Below, in pieces: positions 32,946 through 45,449 of a stretch of 64,000 nt of DNA. Source of the DNA: Panax quinquefolius (lineage: Eukaryota; Streptophyta; Magnoliopsida; Apiales; Araliaceae); contig CM035170.1 of NCBI GenBank assembly GCA_020205615.1, forward strand, positions 29,421,568 through 29,485,567. Reading direction: 5' to 3'. The notes under the pieces are model-generated. The model made no database searches, was not told the DNA's origin, and worked only from the letters and a program-made list of their open reading frames with translations. Numbering within the stretch: position 1 is the stretch's first letter; every line of letters begins with the position of its first letter. A program made the translations under genes and the position numbers.

Positions 32946-33979
32946 GAAAGCTAGGTTGATTCATTTGGGAGTTTTCAACTAGCCAACCTTAGATTATTGA
33001 GAGAGAAAGAGAGCTATACTTGCAAAATAAACACTTTGGAAGCTTGATCTTAGAGTTTTCCAAGAAAGAAAACCAAGAGTTTTTAAGGTATAATTCATAC
33101 CTTTCATCTCTATCTCTTTTAGATTTTCTTTCATCTTAAAGAATCATAGAATGGGTGGAATATGTCTTGTGTGAGGATTTAAAGATGACTTACCATAGAT
33201 TCAATCTCTATAAGTCATGAGATTATAAGAATTATAAGGTTTAATATAGTTTTAAACCATAAAAATATTGATAGTTGAGATCGATGGTTGATAAACAATT
33301 GAGCTCCATCAATGCGTTAGTATATGCATCTTGTTTGGTTAGGATGTAGATGTAAAAGCCATGGAGTATTCCATGTGATTTAGCTTAGAGAACATTAGTA
33401 ACGAAGTTATGGAAAATTTTACGAAAATAGACGTTAAGCGTCGAAATAGTAGAAATTCCGGAATGGTAGTCGAAAGTTTCTGTGAGACTTGAAAATGTTG
33501 GTTTTCAATGTCAACACGTGAGATAAGGTGATTAAGAGTTGTGGGTTCGAGTATCGTCGGATTCTGACTTAAAATGAAGAAAAAGAGCATTGAACGCTCA
33601 TTAACGTTTACGAACGTCTATAAAAATGAACTCAATAGTGAATTCTGAGTTAACGGATTCAAAAGTGTTGAATTCTTATATGAACACGTAAAGGATGTAA
33701 TTCTTGACTTGTAGGAATTCGAATGGGTCAATTCAGATGTAAAATGAACAAATTAGGAAGCCAGGAGTTTCGTTAGGAAACCAAAACTGGTTTGGCCAAC
33801 TGGTGCACAGACTAAAGATCGCAGGCAAAACCGAAAACAAAGACAAAGTGGTGGCGCCAAGATGCTAAACTCGGTAAGAAAGTACCTGCTAACTCATGCC
33901 CAATACCACTAAAATATAAAGGATGCCGCGCCGCAGCGCCGATAGTGGAAAAAAGTTGACCAAGTAGGTTTTAAACTTC

Positions 33980-33984
33980 AGTTG
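33980..33984. repeat. Target site duplication of K (left)
   Basis: AGTTG, repeated at 45445-45449. The uninterrupted 3' LTR of H has one copy at 53986-53990. Confidence 0.93.
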
Positions 33985-35187
33985 TGTAACACCCCCATAC
34001 CTATACTCCCGTGGTATCTGGTATGGTGTTTACAGAGAATTAACATAATGCATTTAAATCTATACACCCATGGTATCTGATTAAAACATTACATTAGATA
34101 GAGGGACTATCAGATATAATTCCCATAGATTCAAGATTCACAGTATCCCATAACAGATGGTAATTCCCAAGAGAAATATTACTGTGTTTGGATACCCTCA
34201 CTTGAATATATGAACTGTATCTGTGACTAGAGTCTATCTATCTAAAATTCAGAGTATCAGTAATAACATGAACAATCCATATGAAATTCAGAGTATTAAT
34301 AACATGAACAGTCCATATGAAATTCAGAGTATTCAGAGTAATAACATAGACTCTTCTAGAGTCTATGTCATGCGGTTACATACTATCGTATCGATAGTAA
34401 CTATCTATCTAAAATTCAAAGTATTAATAACAACATGAATAGTCCTTGTTATTAACACCCTCACTCAGATAAATAGTTCCCAAGGATCTCAACTAGAATA
34501 GAAGACATCTTACTTTACATCAATATATGTAAGAAAACACGGTTGTAGAAATAAAAGATGTTATATATATCATAATATTATGATTCGATTACAAAATTCT
34601 CATAACGAGTTCTTATTACAAAGTATTCATACAGACAAGAATATAATCTAATCTATGTAGGGACGCTTCCCTTTATCTACTCCAGATGTTCCAGGATTAC
34701 CATCGAATACTATAAAGGAAATAATTTGCAAGGGTGAGCTATGACATGCTCAGCAAGTTGTATATTTATAACAATATAGGATTTGAAGAATTATAACAAT
34801 TCAAATTTTGACTGATAGTTGTTACCATTTCTGGATTTCTAATTCCAACTAGTTCGAATTTTTATCATTTCATCGCACCACAAAGACTTAGAAATTCTGT
34901 TCAGATGTGAGATAGGGGATCAGCCTATTCAACATCCTAGGAGTATGCATATCCCCTACAGTGCTTATTTACACTTACAATTTACTGTCAATATATTCAT
35001 TGACTACACTTTGCTCCCCTTACGGGATACTCAACGAAAGATAATCGATTGTCTTACCAAAACAATTTGGCTTGACACAATAGTTTATGCTCAATAAACA
35101 ATATCATATGAATAAATAATTTATTTCTTAGTCATGTTGGAACTATAGCAATAACTTTTCAATAATAGGTAATTTAACATAGGTATA

Positions 35188-35192
35188 TTATA
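35188..35192. repeat. Target site duplication of L (left)
   Basis: TTATA, repeated at 42932-42936. Confidence 0.88.
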
Positions 35193-37617
35193 TGTGAAAC
35201 CCCAGATTTTATGAATAAAGAATTAATTTTCTCAAAATAATTTTTTTTATATGGTGTGAATTTTAGATAATGTTATAGTTGTGGGTAATATTTATAAATT
35301 TTACAAAGTATGCAAGTTGTCATATTATATTCGATTGGTCGGAGAATATTCGTTTTAAACAGGAAATATTCGTACGACGGCAAAATCATTGGTGGACCCC
35401 ACAACGGAATTATTGTCGGATTGAGAAAATGACAAAAATATTTTATTAAAAATAACGGTGGAAGTTTTACCATTGATACTGTTGAACTACTTGGTAGTAA
35501 AAGTCCAGTAATACGCGTTGTTGCATAGTAGCATACGGTATTGATTATTGATATTTATGTGAGAAGTCACTCAGTTTTGTTCAATTATTGCTACAATAGT
35601 TGCTGCATAGTATCTCATATTATTTGATTTAATTATTGTTGATTTAGAAGTTTTGTTTTATTCACATAATAAAATAGAAACATCTTTTTATATAAAACAG
35701 AATACTTTATTAAAGTTATTCTATAAATAGAATATATTATATTCTATTATGGATAGTGTTTTGTATAGTAAAATCTTTTTATATAAAATGAGAATACTTT
35801 ATTAAAGTTATTCTATAAATAGAATATATTATATTTTATTATGCATAGTGTTTGCATAGTAAAAATCTTTTTATATAAATAGAATATATTATATTTTATT
35901 TAAAAGATTTTTCATTAAATATGGACCGTCGATTAAAGTAAATCAACTGGACCGTTTCATGGATTAGTTCTTATGCATTCCATTTTCCTATAAATAGAAG
36001 CTCATTCCTTCATTATTTTCTTACGAATTCACTGAACTCTAAATAGAGAAACTATAGAGGGATAAAAGAAAAGTTTTCTGCTACTTCACTACTATTATAT
36101 CAAGTATTATTTTACGGTAAGGAATATTATTTCTTTTGTATTGAAGAAGAGAACTTCTGTTATTCCATTTCTTTATTGTTATGTTGGAATAACTCAGATA
36201 TCGCTGGCTACCCTATACTTGGTGACATTCTTCTATTATTACATCTTTATTATTACGCCGGAATATATCGTCTTTGCTATCTGTAGGACTGGTTCTATTT
36301 TTATTATTCCGTCTTTATTATTCTGTCAGAATATCCTGTCTGTGCTATACGCATCATTTATTATTCCGCATTTATTATTTTGTTGGAACATCACTGCCGA
36401 TTGTGAATTTCACTTTGGTTCCGTTATTATTAATCATTGAATTAACTCGCTCTATAATGGCATCCGCATGCATGGTGATATCTTTTGTTATTCCATTCGG
36501 TATTATACCCAGTTGATTTAAATTTTGACTTCTATACTCCATGAAATTAGTGGAATATCCTTGATATTTGCGCTTCATCAAGTATCTTTTCGTGGAAATA
36601 TTCTTACGAGCATTCTTGAATTTTACTCTACAAAGCAAAGATCATGTTGATAATTTGGACGTTATTGGTTCTGGACAAATTAATTCTTGAACTTGTTTAA
36701 TTGAATTCTTATATCATTGTCATCATCCTCATGTTTATGTTATGTTGAAAGTCATTTGTGGCACATTCAGAGTGCATAGATGGACTTGGTATGATTATGA
36801 CCGAGGATTATTATTCAAGTATAATCATGATCGTAATGTTACAAATGATGTGAAAGTTAAAAGTCCTCATTGCCCGTGTAGTGCATTGATGGAAAATTTT
36901 TGGTATGATTATGGCTATGGATTCTCTTGCCGAGGAGCAAAGATGAATTGTTTTATGGCATGATCGGGACTGGTTGATGAAAACACGATTATTTTTAGGC
37001 GTGTAGTGCATGGATAATTCGTGGTCGTGATACTAAAGAATATCCTTGGCACAGAAAGTGCGGGGATGATTTAATGATGTGGATTATTTATCGAGTTGAG
37101 TCTCAATATGATAAAAGTGATGAAAAACTTTTAAATCATAAAAGATAGTAGATTCTATTTTCTACTTGACTCTTTTAATGGATTCTTTGGTTCATTGCAG
37201 TTAAACTTGATGTCTATTGTATTTTATCGGTTTAACATTGTTGGAGGCTAATGATAATTTATTTTGCATTATCTTAGTCATTATATTTCTTCTTGGGCTA
37301 GTTGACCTCACCCTTTTTTTCACCGTTTTCTCTTGAAATGAGAATATAATTTGGGACAAGTTTGGGAGCGGAGTGATGGTCCCAGAGGATAGCATTAGTA
37401 GTCCTCACTATTTTGTGAAATAGTGTGTTAATAATTGTAATGAGGACTCCTTTTGAGTTTGTATAATCTCTAGTAGACAATAATTGTATTCAAACTCACA
37501 GTTTATGTTTTGTCGTATTGTACACGACAGTTGTATTATTAAGTTGTATTTGAATTCTGTACCATGTATCTGGCGACCCAAGATGGGTGATGTATACCTA
37601 TTTTTGGGGGCGTCACA
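35193..37617 (+). mobile_element. 5' LTR of L (2425 bp)
   Basis: TGTGAAACCCC to GGCGTCACA. AT-rich subrepeats 35660-35920, TATA box 35989-35996, hairpin subrepeats 36160-36490, GTAGTGCA subrepeats 36745-37080. ORFs seen inside it recur as fragments in the 3' LTR, are repeat-derived, and have no protein features. Confidence 0.92.
35989..35996 (+). promoter_or_regulatory. TATA box of L, 5' LTR
   Basis: TTCCTATAAATAGAAGCTCATTCC, the same in the 3' LTR at 41375-41382. Confidence 0.72.
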
Positions 37618-37618
37618 G

Positions 37619-37631
37619 TTGGTATCAAAGC
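37619..37631 (+). other. Primer binding site of L (tRNA-iMet)
   Basis: TTGGTATCAAAGC one base after the LTR end; one mismatch to the tRNA-iMet complement. Confidence 0.88.
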
Positions 37632-37804
37632 TTAGGGATATGATACCTGGCTAAGATGTGAGATACGAACTAGGAGGGGAGAAACGGGGAATTCCTTCGC
37701 TAGTATGACCTACCTAAGTTTATTTGGTATTTAATTGGTCGATCAAAGTATAGGGATAATATGTGATATGTTAATTAACCCTTGTTTTGTGGTAGTGTTT
37801 GAAA

Positions 37805-39479
37805 ATGGCATCCGAGAATGTTGAGATTATCAATGGAGCACAAGAGACCGTTGAGTCTCCACAGATCAATAATCAGGATAATGTGCAACCAGAGGACAAT
37901 ACTCCTCATGAAAACAATAACACCGATGAAATGGTGAATGATGGGATGGTCAGAGACTTTATGCAATTCATACAACAACAGGCGAAGACAGCTCATGTCC
38001 AAAATGCAGGTAGAAATACTGATAACTCTCGGACGGTCACCGCTAAGCAGTTTAAGGAGCAATTCATGCAACAACACGGTGGCTAGCGGCCCATCCACAA
38101 TCACGAGTGCAGGAAACAATGGTAACCCATGGTTGGTCACCGCTAAGCAGTTCAAGGAGCTGGGACCACCGGAGTTTTTGGGAAAGCCAGAACCACTTAA
38201 GGCGGAGGCATGGATAAAGCAGATTACCAAGATATTTGATGTCTTGGAATGCTCAGAGGAGCAAAAGGTTCCATTCGCCACCTTTATGTTGCATGAAGAA
38301 GGAGATCATTGGTGGGAATCTGTAAAAAGTACCCAGCCTGACGCACTCAAAATGTCTTGGGAGAAGTTCCAAGAATTATTTAACGACAAGTACTTTCCTG
38401 AAAGTATTCGTCACATGAAGGAGGTAGAATTCATCAAGCTGGAGCAAAACTATATGACCGTGTCACAGTACGAGGCTAAGTTTGCGGAGTTATCCCGGTT
38501 TGCATCCCATTTGGTCGATAATGAGTAGCGAATGACGCGAATGTTTTTGCGAGGTTTGAAACCCGATATACGTCAATACCTCATTTCTAACAAACTTTGT
38601 TTATATTCAGATGTTGTTAATAGGGCTCAGTTATTGGAGCGCGATAATGAGTCAGCACAACCAAAAGGCAACGACCAACAACACGATAATAATCATACTG
38701 GTGGCAACGGTCATCAGAACAACGATAACCATCGTGGGGGATATTATCATGCCAAGAATTGTAACCATTTCGGTGGTAATCATGGCCAAGATAATAAGAA
38801 TGGACATTTTAAGAAGAGAAGGTTCAACAATGACGTGAAGAAGTCGGCACCAGCACCCGTTTCAAAGGAAGAAGAACGCCCATCGGTTGTATGTTTCAAA
38901 TGCGGACAAGAGGGACACATCCGTCCAAACTGTACGCAACAATCTAAAGCGTGTTTTAATTGCTGAAAAGAAGGTCACCTAGCTCAATTTTGTCGTATGG
39001 TAAAGTCAAGTCCAATCGGGATAGTGATGCCAAAGGATGTCCCAGACAAGCCAAAGCCGGTAGTTTAAAAGAGAGCATTTTTTTTTCTCGTGACGAGGAA
39101 CCTGAATAAAATTATCACGGGTAAGTTAATCATAAGCTCTTACGAAGTCAATACCGTGTTAGATACCGGTTCTACTCACTCTTTTATTTCACCTAGTTGT
39201 GTTCAATGTTTGTACTTAACTCCGAAGAAGTTAAACTTTGATTTATCTATTGAAACTCCATTGGGAGAAACCTTCGTTACCTCCACTATTTATAAATCTT
39301 GTTTGATTCAAATCGACACTTTCACGTTTCTTGTCGATCTTATCTCTTTGAAAATACTTGCCTTTGATGTGGTTTTTTTTAAACGATTGGTTAACTACTC
39401 ATCATGTTTTTTCGTAAGGTTGTTAGCTTTCATATTCCTAACCAACCTATTATATGAATTCAATCAACCAAACCACTAA
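37805..39479 (+). pseudogene. gag: Gag-protease of L
   Basis: ATG at 37805 opens 94 codons (MASENVEIINGAQ...), rich in Asn/Glu. The frame is then lost at a 100-bp duplication (38035-38160) and continues in another frame to 39479 with stops at 38526, 38964 and about 39066. That frame gives the gag capsid (KAEAWIKQITKIFDVLECSEEQ, DHWWESV, FNDKYFPESIRHMKEVEF). A long Asn/His/Gly-rich linker (about 38650-38810) precedes two zinc knuckles, CFKCGQEGHIRPNC intact (about 38898) and a second interrupted by the 38964 stop. The protease active site is LDTGSTHSFIS at about 39160. The gag N-terminus differs from gag of A and H, and no pre-gag ORF precedes it. Confidence 0.85.
38035..38160 (+). repeat. 26-bp direct repeat 100 bp apart in gag of L
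   Basis: GGTCACCGCTAAGCAG followed by TT(T/C)AAGGAGC at 38035-38060 and 38135-38160, one mismatch. The 100-base offset is not a multiple of three and coincides with the frame change in gag. Confidence 0.85.
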
Positions 39480-40540
39480 ATTCAATCATTGTCATATCAA
39501 GCCATAAGTAAAGAGCCCCGATCCTTTTGTTAATGACTTCCTTGTGTGGAATGCACCGAAGCCAGACTTTTTATAGGCAACGTCGTGAATGATGATGACA
39601 AGTTGATAGGTATCATTGTGAGGTGCTATCTAGGTTAAGGGATAGAAGTCACAGTTGGTATCAATGTTACGTACTATCCAAGTCTTGGATGAGAGTAACA
39701 GTTTTGAATGATATTTCTATCATTAATAAATCTCTTGACGTATTCCTGAAGACTTCTTAGCCTACCTCAGAGCGTGAAATCAAATTTTGTATTGACACCA
39801 GTACAAAACCCATTTCTTAAACCCTTAAAATATTTCTTCAACTAAAACGAATGTAACATGCGCCAAAGACGTTGACTCGAGCTGTTGAAGATTACGATCA
39901 TACTATTCAATATCATCGTGGAAGAGCGAACGTGGTAGCTGACGTGTTGAGTAGAAGATCGTATGCGTTTACAAGTGCGATGTTGTTAACACAAAGACTC
40001 ATTTCGTATAACTTGCAAATGATGAAGATAGAGTTAAAAACTCTAGGGACCTACGTGAAGATAATGAATATACGAGTAAAATCGACTTTAATCGATAAAG
40101 TTCAAGATGCTCAAAATACATACCCGAATCTGATAAATGTGAAGAAGAAGGTTCAAGAGGGCGTTATTCTAGAAGCAAGAGTTGCTGAAGAGAGGAAATC
40201 TCAAACCTCGATTTAATTGGCCCATTTGAAATCCTTGATTGAGTAGGAACTGTGGCTTATAGACTCGTTTTACCGCCAAGTATGTCGCGTGCTCATAACG
40301 TTTTTAACGTATCAATGTTACATAAATATGTGGATGAGCCGAACCACATTATTAATTTAGAATCGGACGAGATAGCGGATGCTTTAATGTATGAGATCTT
40401 GTGTTAAAATCTTGGATAAGAAGAATTGTATCCAACACTCAAGGGTTATACCTCAAGAGTTAGAATCTGAAATGAAGTCAAGTTATCCTCACATTGCTTA
40501 AGCATATCGAATGCGACGCACGTAAATTTCGAGGGCAAAA
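39480..40540 (+). pseudogene. pol: Pol remnants of L with two large deletions
   Basis: About 39700-39820 encodes the region before the reverse transcriptase (SEREIKFCIDTSTKPIS). It jumps near 39825 straight to the end of RNase H (KYFF..., NMRQRR, EDYDHTIQYHRGRANVVADVLSRR, about 39825-39960), so the reverse transcriptase core and most of RNase H are gone. The reading goes on into the linker before integrase, up to EARVAEE at about 40190. A second jump leads to the integrase C-terminus (VLPPSMSRAHNVF, about 40265-40300) and a decayed chromodomain region before the polypurine tract. Segment 39480-39700 has no clear match. It is not able to encode any pol enzyme. Confidence 0.8.
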
Positions 40541-40544
40541 TTCC

Positions 40545-40559
40545 ATAAGGAGGGGAGAT
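40545..40559 (+). other. Polypurine tract of L
   Basis: TAAGGAGGGGAGAT directly before LTR start TGTGAAACCCC. Confidence 0.82.
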
Positions 40560-42931
40560 TGTGAAACCCCAGATTTTATGAATAAAGAATTAATTTTCTC
40601 GAAATAATTTTTTTTATATGATGTGAATTTGAGATAATGTTATAGTTGTGGGTAATATTTATAAATTTTGCAAAGTATGAAAGTTGTCATATTATATTCG
40701 ATTGGTCGGAGAATATTTGTTTTAAACAGGAAATATTCGTACGACGGCATAATCATTGGTGGACCTCACAAAGGAATTATTGTCGGATTGAGAAAATGAC
40801 AAAGATATTTTATTGAAAATAATAGTGGAATTTTACCGTTGATACTATTGAACTACTCGATAGTAAAAGTACAGTAATACGCGTTGTTGCATAGTAGCAC
40901 ACGGTATTGATTATTGATATTTATGTGAGAAGTCACTCAGTTTTGTTCAATTATTGCTACAATAGTTGCTGTATAGTATCTCACATTATTTGATTCAATT
41001 ATTGTTGATTTAGAAGTTTTGTTTTATTCACGTAATAAAATAGAAACATCTTTTTATATAAAACAAAATACTTTATTAAAGTTATTCTATAAATAGAATA
41101 TATTATATTCTATTATTCATAGTGTTTTGCATAAAATCTTTTTTATATAAAATGAATACTTTATTAAAGTTATTCTATAAATAGAATATATTATATTTTA
41201 TTATGCATAGTGTTTGCATAGTGCCCGCATAGTGTTTTGCATAGTAAAAATCTTTTTATATAAATAGAATATATTATATTATTTTTTAAAAGATTTTTCT
41301 TTAAATATGGACCGTCGATTAAAGTAAATCAACTGGACCGTTCATGGATTAGTTACTTATACATTCCATTTTCCTATAAATAGAAGCTCATTCCTTCATT
41401 ATTTTCTTATGAATTCTTTGAACTGTAGAGAGAAACTATAGAGATAGAAGAAAAGTTTTTACGCTACTTCACTACTCTTATATCAAGTATTATTTTACGG
41501 TAAGGAATATTATTTCTTTTGTATTCAAGAAGAGAACTTCTATTATTCCATTTCTTTATTGTTCTGTTGGAATAACCTATATATGCGGGCTACCCTATAC
41601 TTGGTGACATTCTTCTATTATTCATCTTTATTATTACGCCGGAATATCCTCGTCATGTATATGGCAGGACTGGTTCCATCATTTAATATTCCGCATTTAT
41701 TATTCTGTTGGAACATCCTGTCGGTGTGAATTTCACCTGACCTGGTTCCGTTATTATTATTTTGTTGAAATAACCATCTATACAAAGTACCGCATGCATC
41801 GTGATATCTTTTGTTATTCCATTCGGTATTATACTCAGTTGATTAAAATTTTGACTTCTATACTCCATGAAATTAGTGGAATATCCTTGATATTTGCACT
41901 TCATCCAGTATCTTTTCGTGGAAATATTCTTCTGAGCATTCTTGAATTTTACTCTACAAAGCAGTATCATGTTGACAATTTGGACGTTATTGGTTCCTGG
42001 ACAAATTAATTCTTGAACGTGTTTAATTAAATTCTTATATCATTGTCATCATCCTCATGTTTATGTTATGTTGAAAGTCATCTATGGCCTGTAGTGCATA
42101 GATGGACTTGGTATGATTATGACCAGGGATTATTCGGTATAATCATGACCGTAATGTTACAAATGATGTGAAAATTAAAAGTCCTCATTGGCCCGTAGTG
42201 CATTGATGGACAATTTTTGGTATGATTATGGCTATGGATTCTCTTCAGCCAAGGGAGCAAAGATGAATTATTTTATGGCATGATCAGGACCGTTGATGAA
42301 AACACGATTATTTTTTGCCCGTAGTGCATGGATAATTCGTGGTCGTGATACTAAAGAATATCCTTGGCCTGTAGTGCAGGGATGATTTAATGATGTTGAT
42401 TATTTATTGAGCTGAGTCTCAGCGATAAAAGTGATGAAAAACTTTTTAAATCATAAAAGATAGTAGATTCTATTCTCTACTTGACTCTTTCAATGGATTG
42501 CTTGTTCCACTGCAGTTAAACTTGATGTCTATTATATTTTATTAGTTTAACATTGTTGGAGGCTAATGATAATTTATTCTGCATTATCTTAGTCATAATA
42601 TTTCTTACTGGGCTAGTTGAGTTCACCCTTTCTTTCACTGTTCTCTTCAGGAAATGAGAATATAGCTGGGACGAGTCGGGAAACGGAGTGATGGTCCAGA
42701 GGATAGCATTAGTAGTCCTCACTATTTTGTGAAATAGTGTGATAATAATTGTAATGAGGACTCCTTTTGAGTTTGTATAATCTCTAGTAGACAATAATTA
42801 TATTCAAACTCACAGTTTATATTTTGTCGTATTGTACACGATAGTTGTATTATTAAGTTGTATTTAAATTTTATACCATGTATCTGGTGACCTAAGATGG
42901 GTGATGTATACCTATTTTTGGGGGTGTCACA
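40560..42931 (+). mobile_element. 3' LTR of L (2372 bp)
   Basis: Pair of 35193-37617 with the same subrepeat order. The TATA box is at 41375-41382. It is shorter by about 50 bases, mainly through lost pieces of hairpin subrepeats at 41640-41760. It ends GGGGTGTCACA and is followed by TTATA. Confidence 0.92.
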
Positions 42932-42936
42932 TTATA

Positions 42937-45444
42937 TAAACAGTATAGCAAGATAGAATCTTGTTCAGCGAATAAACAGGGTTGATAAATTTTTCATAAG
43001 TAATAAATTGGGTATAGAAGACTTGCCTGAGCGTAGATCAGTCAAGTTATACTATTCGAACGCTATTAAGTACCTATGACGTTCAAAAATATAAATCTAA
43101 CACGTTAGTATTGATAACAATACTCAAATAAAACATTTATTTAATACCGGGTTAGATTTAATAGGGTTTAACTTTTAATACCTTTGATAAATGAACTAAA
43201 TTTTATTTATAAATTTTGGTTATATTTTTAAATAAATTAATTATCCTTATAATATATTTTAGAAGGTTTAAAGTATTTTTAAAATAATTACTTTTCCTTT
43301 AAATGATTTTTAAACCATTTATTTCTATTTATAAGTAATTTATATTTACTAAAATTTTATAAAAAAACATTATTTAATATTATTAAATAATTTATAATCA
43401 TTTACTATGATTTTATTTCAATAATAATATTTTTACATAATTATTTAGTATTTAAAAGTAATTATTCTAATTACTTTATTAATAAGTTAATTATAAATAA
43501 TATCTAAATAAAATAAAATAAGTATTACATTTTGTAGAAATATCGAAATAATTTAATATAATTTTTAAAGCTGCTTTTTATTGATTATTTCTAAAGAAAA
43601 TAATTTCTCGTAAAATCACTAAAGCTCTACAAGTGATGTAAAGTGTCATCAGAGGTGTTCTTGAGTTTTTGGGCGTACCGTTGCTCATGGTCGAGTGGCT
43701 AGTTTGACCATTAAATAACTCGGTATTGGTAATGATTTTCGGTTAGATCAAGTATTGGTGTTGTAGTACTCATGTAATAATACAAGATCAAGCAATAAGC
43801 AGGCTTTAATCTACATCTAACAAGAAATTATAAAGATTCAAAGTTCTTTGTCGGAGTCGTTCTTGGGTTTCGGGTAACCCGAGAATAGTGGTCAAGGCTT
43901 GATTAACGGTTTTGTGGCTTGAATAACTTTGATTCGGTGTATTAGATGTATGTTTTGTTTGTTGTAACATGTAGTCTATATACCAGGGTACATATATATA
44001 ACATTAACATGAACAAATCGTAATTCCAAGATCTCTATTTATGATGGTCAAACTACAGCTAACAACTGTTCTTCGCGTTCTTCAGTTTTCTGGAAAACCC
44101 AAAAAACTCGGTCATGCTCGGTCAACTACTTTTGACCAATAATTCTGGTAATCCTATGAGTTGTTTGTTCGATTGAAGATCATAGATATGTAGTATGTAT
44201 ACCAGAGTACCAATTTATAACAAAAACATAAACAATTAACAATCAGAAGATGATTAAGCGAATTCGATTCAAAGTAGCTCATTCAATTTGTTCTTGAGCT
44301 TTCAGGGCAACCCAGAAAACCAACTTCCGTGAACGGTCAACCCACTTTGACTGATTATATCTTAGAATCTATGGTTCATCTGAACCAATTTTATTTTTCA
44401 GATTAAAGACCTACTTACAGGCTATGAATATCAATCGATTAACAGACCAAAACATAAACACACATGAATCAAAAAGCCCTGTCATTCGGCTGTCAGACCA
44501 TTTTTTTCAAAATTCCCAGATTTCATAAAATGCTTAATTAAGGCATCTAGATGATATGAAAACGTGTTCTACCACTCTAGCATACTTTCTAACATCCTAA
44601 TACAATATTCTAAACATCTAAACAACAAATCTAACATAAGATCAAAGAGAAATTTATGAACTAGGGTTTGCACCTTTTCTTGAGAAATTTGTGATTCTAG
44701 CTTCTGATCTTGCTGCTGATAACACCCATGCTTGATATGGTAGGTTTATAAGTGTATCTAGGCTTTGAAAATTCGTGGGTTTGCTCAGCCCTAAGGTTCC
44801 TAATTATAGAATTCTCCAACTTGGCTTTTTGGTCATTTTTTCACCAACTTGCCTCCATAAAGATCTGATCTGTGACTCTTCTGCTGCTTGGGAGTTTGGA
44901 AGCATGTCATGTGATGTTTTGGAACTTGTAATTGTGACTCCCAACCTACTTGTCAGCTAGTTGATTAAGTTAGTAGCTTAATTAGGTTTAAATCTTCACT
45001 AATCTTCATTGGGGTTTTGTTTCTAATGATTAGGAATGTTAAGTAATGTTAATTAGTACCTAATAGAAGTTTACTAACCATGATTAAGTGTTAACATAAG
45101 CTAATTAGAGTTAGATTAGCTAATTAGGGTTTAATTAATAAATTAGGGTTAGGGTTTTGCTAATTAGGGTTAGGGTTTATTAACCTAGGTTTACTAACCT
45201 AAATTTCTCACTAATCCTAACAAGCACGACAAAGCAATTTATCAAAATAATTTTATCGAAAAGTCTGATTATGGAAAAAAAAATTAAGCACGAGGTGTCA
45301 AGCACGATGTTTTCAGATAAAATTTTATTTGGTCAATTTTGTCAAACCAAGTATATAATAACACGTAATACATTCAGAACAAAGAAATTTTATTTATATA
45401 ACGGGATTTATACATACGAGTTATTAGGGTTTTGGGTTTTTACA
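42937..45444 (-). mobile_element. Solo LTR K, right part
   Basis: Continuation of K after L. AT-rich to about 43610, then hairpin-like words (GGGTTTCGGGTAACCC at about 43866, GGTCAACTACTTTTGACC at about 44120), then TTAGGG-rich sequence from 45110 to the terminus. Plus-strand ORFs at 44775 and 45271 have no recognisable content. Confidence 0.85.
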
Positions 45445-45449
45445 AGTTG
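45445..45449. repeat. Target site duplication of K (right)
   Basis: AGTTG, pair of 33980-33984. Confidence 0.93.

Larger units (their letters stand above)
32056..33984 (+). mobile_element. 5' LTR of H, part 1
   Basis: Matches 52073-53990. U3 contains a palindrome cluster (32755-32880) upstream of the TATA box at 32938-32945. A GC-rich patch at 33825-33950 differs strongly from its partner. The LTR is split at CAGTTG by solo LTR K and resumes at 45450. Confidence 0.92.
35193..42931 (+). mobile_element. Element L: family I Tekay element with most of pol deleted
   Basis: Both LTRs start TGTGAAACCCCAG and end in GTCACA, and TTATA flanks both ends. Order: 5' LTR 35193-37617, primer site 37619-37631, gag-protease 37805-39479, pol remnants 39700-40540, polypurine tract 40545-40559, 3' LTR 40560-42931. 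The internal region is only 2.9 kb because the reverse transcriptase, most of RNase H and the integrase core are lost. The LTRs differ by about six changes in the 145 bases I compared (35273-35417 with 40639-40783), so it is an aged copy, yet it is the innermost and youngest in the nest. Confidence 0.93.
33985..45444 (-). mobile_element. Solo LTR K (family III), interrupted by L
   Basis: Bounded by TGTAACACCCCC and GGGTTTTTACA with AGTTG duplications. After removing L it is about 3.7 kb and consists only of LTR sequence in minus orientation. It has the CAAGGGTGAGC segment near 34730, an AT-rich block (43200-43610), the hairpin region with GGGTAACCC and GGTCAA/TTGACC words (43860-44350), and TTAGGG words (45120-45190). 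No primer site or gag. It is therefore a solo LTR of an A-like element that entered the H 5' LTR in the opposite direction. Confidence 0.88.

Noticed and set aside
36141..36516. Overlapping ORFs with hydrophobic runs in the L 5' LTR
   Set aside because: Arise from the 58-bp subrepeats; frames are not maintained between the two LTRs.
37775..38281. 168-codon minus-strand ORF
   Set aside because: Antisense to gag of L.
39653..39665. TTGGTATCAATG as another primer binding site
   Set aside because: Not next to an LTR end, mismatched after TATCA, and located inside decayed pol of L.
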